Source: Paenibacillus sp. JQZ6Y-1
Lineage (GTDB): Bacteria > Bacillota > Bacilli > Paenibacillales > Paenibacillaceae
Direction of reading: 5' to 3'
Assembly (NCBI RefSeq): GCF_040719145.1
Contig: NZ_JBFDUZ010000011.1
Location: forward strand, 1 to 54,425
Length of the DNA stretch: 54,425 bases
A program made the translations under genes and the position numbers. The first letter of the stretch is position 1. Every line of letters starts with the position of its first letter. Under the pieces are notes generated by a model. The model was not told the DNA's origin. It saw nothing but the letters and a program-made list of their open reading frames with translations, and ran no database searches. Below, piece by piece: positions 28,501-36,036 of this stretch.

Positions 28501-31246
28501 GGAGATTGCGGTTCTACCGTACAGCGGTATTACACCACCAACACCGACACCTACAGCTACAATCAGCGACATTAATGGAGCCGATGGTGTGGTAACCGTA
28601 ACAAGCGTTCAACAAGGCGATATTGTTACGGTATACGGTCCGAATAACGAAGTACTGGGCACAGCAACTGCGAACAGTACTGGTACAGCCGTGATTGACT
28701 TTACCTTTACAACAACCGATGGCACATTGACTGTCACCTATACACGCGGTGGTACTGAAACGGAGATTACAACCTTGCCGTACAGTGGCGTGGATATTCC
28801 AACCACTCCGCAGCCAACCGCAGCGTTGACCGACATCAATGGCGATCAAGGTACAGTTACCGCCAGCAATTTGACAGCGGGACAAACAGTGACGGTATAT
28901 GACGACAATAATGCCGTACTCGGCACAGCAACAGCGGGAACCAATGGCGAAGCGACTATTACCTTTACGTTCCCAACGACTGACGGCACATTGACCGTTG
29001 TAGTCACTATCAATGGAACGGATACAGAGATTGCGACACTGCCGTACAGCGGTATCGACATTCCAGCAAATCCAACACCGACCGCCGCATTGACTGACAT
29101 TGACGGCGATCAAGGTACAGTGACTGCTACGAATGTAGTGGCTGGACAAACGGTACGTGTCTACAGCGATACCAATGTTCAATTGGCAGAAGGAACAGCT
29201 AATGCGAATGGTACAGCGGTTCTGACCTTTACGTTCCCGACGGCGGATGGTGAATTGTCCGTACGAACCGTCTCGAACGGAACGGAAACCGAGATTTCAA
29301 TACTGCCATACAGCGGTATCGACATTCCAGCCAATCCAACCCCAACCGCCGCATTGACTGACATCGACGGCGATCAAGGTACAGTGACTGCTACGAATGT
29401 AGCCGCTGGACAAACCGTACGTGTCTACAGCGATACCAATGTTCAATTGGCAGAAGGAACAGCTAATGCAAATGGCACAGCGGTTCTAACCTTTACGTTC
29501 CCGACGACGGATGGCGAGTTGTCTGTACGCACCGTCTCGAATGGAACCGAGACTGAGATTGCGACACTGCCATATAGCGGCGTCGATATTCCGACAACAC
29601 CTGCACCATCTGCTGATCTGACTAATGTAACGAATGATCAAGGTACAGTCACTGTAACGGGTGCAACTGTCGGACAAACGGTACGTGTCTACAGCGATAC
29701 GAATGTACAACTGGCAGAAGGCACTGCCGATGCGAACGGTAATGTAACTCTGACCTTCACCTTCCCGTCCTCGGATGGCACATTATCCGTACGTACGGTA
29801 AGCAATGGAGCCGAAACGGAGATTGGCAGCCTGCCGTATAGCGGCGTAGTTATACCGGAAACTCCGCAGCCAACAGCGGAATTGACCGATACTAGCAATG
29901 GACAAGGTACAGTGACCGTAACTGGTCTGGCTCCGCAGCAAATCGCACGCGTATACAGCGATGCGAATGTGCAGCTGGCAGAAAATGCAGCCAACAATCA
30001 AGGTACTGCCGTACTGACCTTTGCCTTCCCATCTTCCAGCGGCACATTGTCTGTACGCAGTGTCAGCAATGGCGTGGAAACAGAACTGAATACACTATCC
30101 TATAGCGGTGTAGTAGTACCGGGTGATCCGGGCAATCCAGATAACCCGCAGGCAACTTTGATCAATTCGCAAGGTAACCAAGGTACTGTTCGTGTCAATG
30201 GAGTTCTGACCGGCGATACCGTAACTGTTCAAAGTTCCGTATATGGACAAGGTACGGTTGAACTGGCAAATGTCACCGTGGATGCGGATGGCATCGTGGA
30301 CATCAGTGTACAATTCCCTGAGTCCTCTGGGCAGCTGGTTGTTACACTGAATCGTGGTGGTACAACCACAACTGTCGGTACGATTAGCTACAATACGGGT
30401 GGTGGTAACACAGGCGGTGACGATGATGACGATTCTGTACCTGCCAACCGTATTCCGGGTCAGCTGGGCTGGCCATATGGCACAGACACCACCGGTACAG
30501 CTGCTGGAACCGGAGCTACACCGGCAGAAGAAACGAACAACGGAACAACGCCAGCGGAAACCACTACGCCAACCACATCAGGCAACAATGATGTCGAAGC
30601 AGCTAGTACCGACGGAACCGAAGCAGCTGAGGAGCTTCCGTCTGGCATCAATCTGACAAACAGCGATGTATCTGACTTTATCGATACTGCCGGACATTGG
30701 GCACAATCCGATATCGCCCGTCTGCATCGTCTAGGCATCGTACAAGGGATCGGTGGCAACCGTTATGCACCGAATGCAACGCTGACCCGTGCACAATTTG
30801 CACAAATGGTTAGCAATATGCTGCAACTGAACGCTAGCGGCGGAGCAGCTGGTTATTCGGACGTACGTGATGCCGCATGGTACAACAATGCGATCAAAGC
30901 AGCAACCGCATCGGGATTAACCGATGGCTACACTGACGGTTCCTACAAACCGAATCAAAAAATTACGCGTGAAGAAATGACGCATATTATCAGCAACACC
31001 CTGCGTTATCTTGATTCTGAGAAATCGTACAATACCGATGCAGACAAAGTACTATCTTCGTACAATGATCGCTCCAAAGTCGGTAATTGGGCACGCAATG
31101 ATCTGGCACTTGCTATCGATCAAGGGCTGATCAAAGGTAGACCGGGTGGAACCATCGATCCAAAAGCCAATACTACACGTGGCGAAGCAGCAACGATTCT
31201 GGCTCGTTTACTGGATCAAATGAACGACAAATTTAACATTAAATAA
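22547..31246 (+). CDS. Giant modular S-layer-anchored surface protein
   Basis: The 2,899-residue protein has a signal peptide (about 1-29) and a unique N-terminal beta domain (about 30-155). Then follow 11 type I modules of about 85-90 residues (motif NNxGNxDTVxV, xGDxITVY, LGTxT, NGVES; bases about 23020-25890). Next come 17 type II modules of about 80-90 residues (motif NGxQGTVTVT, AGQTVxVY, TDGTLTV, NGTETEI, LPYSG; about 25900-30390). A Thr/Gly/Asp-rich linker (about 30390-30660) precedes three SLH domains (about 30660-31235; DTAGHWAQSDIARL, YSDVRDAAWYNNAIKAA, KVGNWARNDLALAI) that should bind pyruvylated wall polymer. No enzyme motif is visible. The architecture suits an adhesin or a sheath protein. 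AGGGGCGAAAG precedes the ATG. The type II part contains a higher-order three-module repeat. Confidence 0.92.
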   Translation: MRKKGYSLFIIFLIFSMVIVNFPGHASAAGALRITSLNGQNVAGQTTTLTISYEPGIQLNLIGSMVFELPAGITAVAGDEFNGTAIPASMITNSGRTITLSGTLLLNLLANDTLTLKTKTLPAAGTYTITAYTKSTLNVTIGESTQQNTFTVLAATPAPTSSQISVSNQMSGTSTITVTGQNPTDLITVYNASNQVLGTATVNAGGTAVVSATLTPTGGTIGVTAKRGTAESTRTSVTYSAAVLSAVPSSSINVQNNYGNSDTITVSDISAGDLVTVYASGTSIGTATANSSGVATVTAPLTATGGTVNVTRTRSGVESASTAVTYGAETVPPIASANVSIANSYGGTSTVTVNNLKVGSIVTVSSGATVLATGTATSATLVLPVVLDATGGSLNVSVKEGLLQSATTTLTYPSITVPAIASANIQVNNNSGNADTVSITGQVAGDVITVYDGSGVLGTGTVNAQGSVSVPVTLTPLGGSINVSVKHNEVESPATAVAYLAEVVTPLLSNQISLGSIVNGQIVVTVNGLTAGDLIRVYGAGEVLGTATATATGSVAIPVRANAQGGSLNVSLTRNGIESLATSAMYGSIVVDPVLIGDVTITNNAGDSDTVVVRNQTAGNIVTAYAGGSVLGTGTVASNGTATVNVKLNPLGGSVSVSITSQGVESAVLPVAYVAEVVPPLTAASINVKNNSGNDDTVSVSGLTSGDVIKVYGNATLLGTETVAAGSASVSVPVTLIPVGGSVSVTLTRNGVESVPTLTAYVAEVVNAIPAERITVTTAIGASASVAVDQLQEGDIVNVYADGTLLSTGTANAQGDVQLEVSLSSNGGMVSVTLVRNGIESVPTLVNYDALLVPSIVAQNVNPQNNYGDEDIVTVTEASEGMEVIVYGDDDTVLGTATVPASLQVSISATLIPTGGTIYVSQRYLGIESDKVAVQYAAEVVPPIPANLITINNISGTQDTVGFTSLVAGDLITIYENGAVLDTGTVAANGTLSLAVKLQAQGGILSITRTHNTIQSAATIVNYDAEPGPILNADSISLVNNTGNNDSASVKGLQPGDTIRILGADDTVLGTAIADSTGTVNFQLQLLPAGGVASVILIRAQLESTPVPVTYPAEPAAPIDSPQAAVDSIQGDQGTITVTGMQAGTDARVYDQDDALLGNATADGGGKAVVTFKFLKAQGKLFIRVLANGTETTISTFDYQNVVIEPAPDTTQAVLTDIVGAQGTVTITGAQAGDVLKVYGPNGNVLGTAIADSLGGALITFTFPTADGQLVVTSTRTGGNGENEVTTLDYSGVDIPAIPQPIAALTNITGNQGTVTASNLAAGQTVTVYDDNNAVLGTATAGANGEAIVAFVFPTTDGTLTVVANINGTDTEIASLPYSAIQIPTTPSPQAALGNINGNQGVVTVTGAAAGQTVRVYGADNVQLAEVTADGNGAAVLPLIFTTADGTLSVRTVSNGVETEISTLPYSDIDLPTVDPAAVISDINGAAGTVTVTDAQPGDIVKVYGPNNTVLGTATANGTGTAVIDFTFTTADGTLTVTYTRGGTETEITTLPYSGVDIPATPQPIAALTNISGNQGTVTASNLTAGQTVTVYDDNNAVLGTATAGTNGEAIIAFVFPTTDGTLTVVATINGTDTEIATLPYSGIDIPATPTPEAALGNIDGDQGVVTVTGVTAGQTVRVYSDANVQLAELTADGNGAAVLPVTLPGTSGELSIRTVSNGTETEIAVLPYSGITPPTPTPAAVISDINGAAGTVTVTDAQPGDIVKVYGPNNTVLGTATANGTGTAVIDFTFTTADGTLTVTYTRGGTEAEITTLPYSGVDIPATPQPIAALTNISGDQGTVTASNLTAGQTVTVYDDNNAVLGTATAGTNGEAIIAFVFPTTDGTLTVVATINGTDTEIATLPYSGIDIPATPTPEAALGNIDGDQGVVTVTGVTAGQTVRVYSDANVQLAELTADGNGAAVLPVTLPGTSGELSIRTVSNGTETEIAVLPYSGITPPTPTPTATISDINGADGVVTVTSVQQGDIVTVYGPNNEVLGTATANSTGTAVIDFTFTTTDGTLTVTYTRGGTETEITTLPYSGVDIPTTPQPTAALTDINGDQGTVTASNLTAGQTVTVYDDNNAVLGTATAGTNGEATITFTFPTTDGTLTVVVTINGTDTEIATLPYSGIDIPANPTPTAALTDIDGDQGTVTATNVVAGQTVRVYSDTNVQLAEGTANANGTAVLTFTFPTADGELSVRTVSNGTETEISILPYSGIDIPANPTPTAALTDIDGDQGTVTATNVAAGQTVRVYSDTNVQLAEGTANANGTAVLTFTFPTTDGELSVRTVSNGTETEIATLPYSGVDIPTTPAPSADLTNVTNDQGTVTVTGATVGQTVRVYSDTNVQLAEGTADANGNVTLTFTFPSSDGTLSVRTVSNGAETEIGSLPYSGVVIPETPQPTAELTDTSNGQGTVTVTGLAPQQIARVYSDANVQLAENAANNQGTAVLTFAFPSSSGTLSVRSVSNGVETELNTLSYSGVVVPGDPGNPDNPQATLINSQGNQGTVRVNGVLTGDTVTVQSSVYGQGTVELANVTVDADGIVDISVQFPESSGQLVVTLNRGGTTTTVGTISYNTGGGNTGGDDDDDSVPANRIPGQLGWPYGTDTTGTAAGTGATPAEETNNGTTPAETTTPTTSGNNDVEAASTDGTEAAEELPSGINLTNSDVSDFIDTAGHWAQSDIARLHRLGIVQGIGGNRYAPNATLTRAQFAQMVSNMLQLNASGGAAGYSDVRDAAWYNNAIKAATASGLTDGYTDGSYKPNQKITREEMTHIISNTLRYLDSEKSYNTDADKVLSSYNDRSKVGNWARNDLALAIDQGLIKGRPGGTIDPKANTTRGEAATILARLLDQMNDKFNIK
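26170..29080 (+). repeat. Higher-order coding repeat: four copies of a three-module unit
   Basis: Type II modules 2-13 form four A-B-C triplets of about 789 bases: A carries VKVYGPNN, B carries TVYDDNNAVLGTATAG, and C carries TVRVYSDANVQLAE. Copies 2 (about 26967-27757) and 3 (about 27758-28546) are nearly identical in DNA. Copies 1 and 4 are more diverged. Module C continues alone after the last triplet. Confidence 0.85.
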
Positions 31247-31299
31247 TGGATGTGAATTCCGCATTCATGTGATGTACTAAGAACCGTATTACAGTATGG

Positions 31300-31350
31300 A
31301 AGACGGCCGTTATGCTATCCGTAGCGGCCGTCTTTTAATTTTTTTAATAG
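31300..31350 (+). terminator. Terminator of the giant surface protein gene
   Basis: AAGACGGCCG pairs with CGGCCGTCTT, with inner TA/TA, followed by a TTTTAATTTTTTT tract. Confidence 0.9.
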
Positions 31351-31478
31351 TTAATGACATCTATTACGAAACAAAGTGAATAAACCGTTGTAATATAGAG
31401 AAGATGATTTAGAAACTTAGCGAGAAATCCAATATACCTTTGTGAATGAACCTGAATGTCTGACCTAAGGAGGATGCC

Positions 31479-33536
31479 ATGGAGGATATGCATCTTAATT
31501 ACAACAGCTGGATTATCGGGCTATCCGTCCTGATTTCCATTGTCGCTTCTTATATTGCCCTCAACCTAGCAAGCAAAGTGTCGCAAACACATGGGAGAAG
31601 TAAAGTAATCTGGCTTTGCCTTAGCTCTTTTGTAATGGGTAGCGGTATCTGGTCGATGCACTTTGTCGGCATGCTTGCCTTTCATTTTGACATGCCTGTA
31701 AATTACGACATTGTGCTGACTATGCTTTCTGCTATGGCGAGCATTGTCGCATCCTTTGTTGCATTTACCGTCAAGCTTAACCCGGCGCAAAAGGTATGGA
31801 AGCCTATGCTGGCAGGCATCATTATGGGATGCGGTATTGTCGCTATGCATTATACCGGCATGCAAGCTATGCGTATGGATGCGATGATTAGCTATACACC
31901 ATCATATGTTGTGTTGTCGGTATTTATTGCATTACTAGCTTCCTACGGCGCGTTATTTTTGTTTCACAAATTCCGCGATAAACCGGATTACAGTCATTGG
32001 AAATTGATCAGTGCGATCATTATGGGCTTTGCTATTTCTGGTATGCACTATTCTGGCATGGCAGCGACCAATTTTCACTATATGGCTGGGATGAGCAGTA
32101 ATATGGAGACCATCTCATCGTTATCTGCTAGTCAGGTGCTGTTAATTACGGGGGTGTCGATCGTCACCTTTAGCATTTTGTCAGTATCATGGGCTGCGGT
32201 GTTTGTAGAGCGGCATTTGCTGGAACGAATGGCATACAGCGATCCGTTGACTTCGCTGCCGAATCGTCACGGCTTGCAGCGTTATTTTGAAAAGGTATTT
32301 GATGCTCACACGCAAGGCGCCGTGCTGTTTCTTGATTTGGATCGCTTCAAATCGATTAACGATACGCTAGGTCATGATATGGGTGATGAGCTGTTGATCG
32401 AAGTATCGCGGCGATTACGCGAATGTATTATCGCTGAGAAAATCGTCGGTAATGAGCAGGTGTTTCGTTTGGGCGGAGATGAATTTCTGATTGCGACAAG
32501 CAATATGAATCCAGCGCAGGCGATTGCTCTGGCAGAGCGCATTTTGCAGTCGATCAAGCAGCCCTATCATCTGTCTGGTGATCAGCTGTTTGTTACTGGC
32601 GGCAGTATCGGTATTGCGCTAGCACCGGAGCATGGCTATGATCGCACATCGCTGATGCGTGCCGCGGATACCGCAATGTATGTATCCAAAAACTCCGGCA
32701 AAAACCGCTACAGTATCTTTAATGAAGATATGAATAAGCGCCAAATTCGCCGTATGGGTCTGGAAAATGATCTGCGTCAGGCGCAGGATAACAATCAGCT
32801 ATTTATCGTATATCAACCCAAATGGGATTCCCAGCACAATCAGCTGGTTGGCATGGAGGCGTTGCTGCGCTGGCAGCATCATGAGTTAGGTCTTGTATCG
32901 CCGGGTGAATTTATTCCGATTGCGGAAGAGACTGGATTAATCATCCCAATGACGTATTGGATGATTGGGCAGGTATGCGAGCAGAATTTGCGCTGGCAGC
33001 AGGAGATGGATGTCATGGTGCCAATCTCGGTAAATATGTCAGCACGGATGTTTGAGAATCCGCTATTTGCGGGCAGAGTGGAGCGGATTGTGCAGCAAAG
33101 CGGCTTATCGCCGCATTATCTGGAGCTGGAGATTACAGAGTCAATCGCTATGAACAGCATGGAGGGAACGGTGGAACAGCTCAAGCATATCCAATCGCTG
33201 GGCATCCGTGTATCGCTGGATGACTTTGGTACCGGATACTCCTCGCTGGGTCGCCTAGATGAGATGCCCGTCGATATTATCAAAATGGATCAAATCTTCG
33301 TCCGCAAAAGCGATCAGACGTCCAAGCAGGCAATCGTCAGTACAATTATTGCGATTGCGCGCAATCTGGAGTTAGAGTTAGTGGCGGAAGGCGTGGAAAC
33401 CGCCGAACAACTTGCCTTTTTACAATCAAGAGGCTGCTATCTGATGCAGGGCTTTTATTTTGGCAGACCGATGACCGTGATGCAGATGAATGAATGGTTA
33501 AAAGAACGCGTACTCAATATGCCGCTGGCAGAGTGA
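31479..33536 (+). CDS. MHYT-GGDEF-EAL c-di-GMP signalling enzyme
   Basis: The 685-residue membrane protein can in principle both make and break c-di-GMP. The N-terminal MHYT domain (about 1-245) has seven membrane helices and three signature repeats: SMHFVGMLAF, AMHYTGMQAM and GMHYSGMAAT, thought to hold a copper-type metal and sense a gas. The GGDEF domain (about 255-425) has FLDLDRFKSINDTLGHDMGD and RLGGDEFLIA intact; I see no RxxD inhibitory site before it. The EAL domain (about 435-680) has GMEALLRW, the ITES glutamate, DDFGTGYSSL and KMDQIF, so it also looks active. AGGAGG lies before the ATG. It follows the giant surface gene and may control the sessile state; that link is by position only. 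Confidence 0.95.
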   Translation: MEDMHLNYNSWIIGLSVLISIVASYIALNLASKVSQTHGRSKVIWLCLSSFVMGSGIWSMHFVGMLAFHFDMPVNYDIVLTMLSAMASIVASFVAFTVKLNPAQKVWKPMLAGIIMGCGIVAMHYTGMQAMRMDAMISYTPSYVVLSVFIALLASYGALFLFHKFRDKPDYSHWKLISAIIMGFAISGMHYSGMAATNFHYMAGMSSNMETISSLSASQVLLITGVSIVTFSILSVSWAAVFVERHLLERMAYSDPLTSLPNRHGLQRYFEKVFDAHTQGAVLFLDLDRFKSINDTLGHDMGDELLIEVSRRLRECIIAEKIVGNEQVFRLGGDEFLIATSNMNPAQAIALAERILQSIKQPYHLSGDQLFVTGGSIGIALAPEHGYDRTSLMRAADTAMYVSKNSGKNRYSIFNEDMNKRQIRRMGLENDLRQAQDNNQLFIVYQPKWDSQHNQLVGMEALLRWQHHELGLVSPGEFIPIAEETGLIIPMTYWMIGQVCEQNLRWQQEMDVMVPISVNMSARMFENPLFAGRVERIVQQSGLSPHYLELEITESIAMNSMEGTVEQLKHIQSLGIRVSLDDFGTGYSSLGRLDEMPVDIIKMDQIFVRKSDQTSKQAIVSTIIAIARNLELELVAEGVETAEQLAFLQSRGCYLMQGFYFGRPMTVMQMNEWLKERVLNMPLAE

Positions 33537-33538
33537 AT

Positions 33539-34222
33539 TCACTTTGTACAGCGGTTTTTTATTTGTCGGCATACTTGTTCATCATCCGGCAGAGTGAAGA
33601 CTTGCGGGGTCTTATTTTTTACTGATAGATACGTATGATCCTTGATGTAAAAGCGCCACGGATACGCCGCATATTCTTCAGCATAATCAATATTAATGCG
33701 TGGTCCGCACTCAATGACGAGTTTCTTGAGCTCTTGCTCATCTGCCTGCTCCAACCGCAGCTGTGCGCCGCTGGCGAGCAAATCAATGCCGTTCAACGAT
33801 TTATCAATGTCCAGTGCGCGGCATAGCTTCCCCGGGCCGTTACATAGCGTTTTAAGCTTGCCGGGAGGTAGATTGCGCAGTAGCAGCATCAACTGCTCAT
33901 CTCGACTCGTTAATGGCTCGACAGCACGGATTAATACCGCTTGCGGATCATCCTCCGGTCCGGTTACTACATTCAGACAGTGGTACATGCCATAGATGAG
34001 GTAAATGTATGAAATACCACCTTGACGGAACATCATCTCCGTCCGATTGGTGCGGCGATTGCCGTAGGCGTGGCTGCCTTTGTCCTCGGCACCGCCATAG
34101 CTCTCCGTTTCCACAATCCGGCAACGAATGTCTCCGGCAGGCGTGATGCGTCTAATAATCTGCCCTAGCAGTCGCGGCGCGGCTTCCCGCGCAGGCAATT
34201 GAACGATTTGCTGAATATCCAT
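33539..34222 (-). CDS. 3-methyladenine DNA glycosylase (AAG/MPG family)
   Basis: It removes alkylated bases such as 3-methyladenine. The 227-residue product from the ATG at 34222 has AAAGGAG six bases upstream; the longer frame to 34294 does not. Family segments are present: RLLGQIIRRI, the active-site VETESYGGAEDKGSHAYG, RTEMMFRQGGISYIYLIYGMYHCLNVV and NGPGKLCRAL. The C-terminus is about 20 residues longer than usual. Its stop lies two bases from the stop of the convergent MHYT gene with no terminator between, so the transcripts probably overlap. Confidence 0.93.
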   Translation of the reverse strand: MDIQQIVQLPAREAAPRLLGQIIRRITPAGDIRCRIVETESYGGAEDKGSHAYGNRRTNRTEMMFRQGGISYIYLIYGMYHCLNVVTGPEDDPQAVLIRAVEPLTSRDEQLMLLLRNLPPGKLKTLCNGPGKLCRALDIDKSLNGIDLLASGAQLRLEQADEQELKKLVIECGPRINIDYAEEYAAYPWRFYIKDHTYLSVKNKTPQVFTLPDDEQVCRQIKNRCTK

Positions 34223-34337
34223 GTCAGGCTCCTTTGCATAATAGATGTAGATACGTTCCAAATGGGGCATCCACTGATTACGATCGAATGGCACGGTTCA
34301 CGCTTAATCAGCAGCTTGTCAGAGGTCAGTATCCCTT

Positions 34338-34366
34338 TTGCAGTGAATGTACGGATGTCGTATAAT
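34338..34366 (+). promoter_or_regulatory. Probable speE promoter
   Basis: TTGCAG (34338-34343) and TATAAT (34361-34366) have a 17-base spacer, 80 bases before the speE start. Confidence 0.65.
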
Positions 34367-34445
34367 GCGAAATGAACGATGTAAAGCTATGGATGCGATG
34401 GATCTTTTAGATACAACGATACTTTCATGAAAAGAGGGACTTTCT

Positions 34446-35276
34446 ATGGAACTGTGGTACACGGAAAAACAAACGCCCGTATTCGGCATTACTGCCAAAA
34501 TCCGCGAAACACTGGTCACGGAGCAGACCGAATTTCAGGATTTGGCGATGATCGATACCGAAGAATTTGGTCGTATGCTCGTACTGGACGGCATGGTCAT
34601 GACGACGGTGAAGGATGAGTTTGTTTATCACGAAATGGTCGCCCATCCAGCCCTCAATACACACCCCAATCCTCGACATGTGCTGGTCGTTGGCGGCGGT
34701 GACGGCGGAGTCATCCGTGAAGTGCTCAAGCATCCCGAAGTGGAGAAAGCCGTATTGGTTGAGATTGATGGCAAAGTCATCGAATACTCCAAAAAGTACC
34801 TGCCTGAGATTGCTGGTGAACTGGACAACCCGCGTGTTGAAGTTCATGTTGCCGACGGCTATATGCACATTATTGAAAATAAAAACGCCTATGATGTGAT
34901 CATGGTCGACTCTACGGAGCCGGTTGGTCCGGCAGCCCCTTTGTTTGAAAAAGGCTTTTACCAAGGCATCTACGAAACGCTGCGCGAGGATGGCATCTTC
35001 GTCGCTCAGACCGACAACCCATGGTTCAAAGCTGAGCTGATCCAGCAGGTCAATCGCGATGTCAAAGAAATCTTCCCGATTGTACGCGTGTATGGTGCCA
35101 ACATTCCGACCTATCCAAGCGGACTGTGGACCTTCACCATGGGTAGCAAAATGTACGATCCGCTAGAAGTGGATGAATCCTCCATTCCTGAGATGGATAG
35201 TAATAAATATTATACCCCGCGTCTGCACAAGGCTGCATTCGTACTACCCAAATTCGTCGAAGATCTGTGCAAATAA
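34446..35276 (+). CDS. speE: Polyamine aminopropyltransferase (spermidine synthase)
   Basis: It transfers an aminopropyl group from decarboxylated SAM to putrescine. The 276-residue protein has the usual length: N-terminal beta hairpin ([15 protein letters not shown]), substrate gate ([19 protein letters not shown]), nucleotide loop [13 protein letters not shown], acidic residue in [16 protein letters not shown], and the catalytic [16 protein letters not shown] lies before the ATG. In B. subtilis speB follows; here a terminator follows instead and no agmatinase gene is next to it. Confidence 0.96.
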   Translation: MELWYTEKQTPVFGITAKIRETLVTEQTEFQDLAMIDTEEFGRMLVLDGMVMTTVKDEFVYHEMVAHPALNTHPNPRHVLVVGGGDGGVIREVLKHPEVEKAVLVEIDGKVIEYSKKYLPEIAGELDNPRVEVHVADGYMHIIENKNAYDVIMVDSTEPVGPAAPLFEKGFYQGIYETLREDGIFVAQTDNPWFKAELIQQVNRDVKEIFPIVRVYGANIPTYPSGLWTFTMGSKMYDPLEVDESSIPEMDSNKYYTPRLHKAAFVLPKFVEDLCK

Positions 35277-35288
35277 GCCCAACAAGCC

Positions 35289-35335
35289 CCAAACCAGCAG
35301 TCATCCGTGCGATGCACAGGACTGCTGGTTTTTGC
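35289..35335 (+). terminator. speE terminator
   Basis: AAACCAGCAGTC pairs with GACTGCTGGTTT, with an inner GTGC/GCAC helix and five T residues after. Confidence 0.85.
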
Positions 35336-35412
35336 ACTCTGCGGCATCCTTACCCTTTGCGTATGAAAACCTTAACTTTTTCAACGAAAATGCGGCTTTC
35401 CTGTCGATAAGA

Positions 35413-35421
35413 TGGTACAAT
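35413..35421 (+). promoter_or_regulatory. Possible promoter of the DUF1934 gene, extended -10
   Basis: TGGTACAAT is an extended -10 element about 90 bases before the start at 35511. The -35 region is weak. Confidence 0.4.
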
Positions 35422-35510
35422 AAGAAGGAGTGCGCTTATTGAATTTGCTATGAAGATGTTCTATATTCAACAAGCCAAGTCAGAGGAATATCCGAAATGG
35501 AGCTGGATGT

Positions 35511-35924
35511 ATGACGGAAGCCAATCAGGTGCGACTGACGCTGCGTAGTGAGCAGGACGGCGAAAGCAGCACAACCGAAATGATCGGTCAGGTGTTTATG
35601 AAAGGCAGTAGCCTGTATGTTCGTTACACCGAGCCACAGCAGCCACCTCAGCAGGAAGTCCGTACCACAGTGAAAATCAGTAGCGACGAAATCAAAATCA
35701 TGCGTCATGGCGGTGTCGAAGCCGAGCAGACTTTCCGACCGGGAGAGCAGCTGACCGGATTTTATCGATCGCCTTTTACCCGTTTTACACTGGAGACGAA
35801 TACGCGGGCGATTCACAATGAATTGGACGGAACGACGGGCAGCATGATCTGGGAATATGATCTGTACGCATACGAACAATTGAACGGACGCTTTAAGGTC
35901 AGTCTGCATATTGAGATGCTATAG
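35511..35924 (+). CDS. ywiB: DUF1934 (YwiB-like) beta-barrel protein
   Basis: The 137-residue protein matches the YwiB/DUF1934 pattern: VRLTLRSEQDGES, IGQVFMKGSSLYVRYTE, a central VKISSDEIKIMRHGGVEAEQTF, the segment TRFTLETNTRAIHNEL, and MIWEYDLYAYEQLNGRFKVSLHI. The family has a lipocalin-like barrel and no settled function. It lies directly before argS, as in B. subtilis (ywiB-argS). The ribosome site (GGAG, 11 bases before) is modest; a 32-codon open frame starting at 35450 overlaps its start in another frame. Confidence 0.88.
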   Translation: MTEANQVRLTLRSEQDGESSTTEMIGQVFMKGSSLYVRYTEPQQPPQQEVRTTVKISSDEIKIMRHGGVEAEQTFRPGEQLTGFYRSPFTRFTLETNTRAIHNELDGTTGSMIWEYDLYAYEQLNGRFKVSLHIEML

Positions 35925-36036
35925 TGTTCTCGGTACATGACCCTCAATCATAAACGCACAACCTGCCGTGAGGCAGACCCAAGGCAAGTCCGATCGCATG
36001 ATCTGGTAGTGCCCTATACAGGAGGAACGTTAAACA

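Noticed and set aside
35450..35548. 32-codon frame overlapping the DUF1934 start
   Set aside because: Could be a leader peptide, but it lacks a clear ribosome site at the right distance and has no recognisable product.
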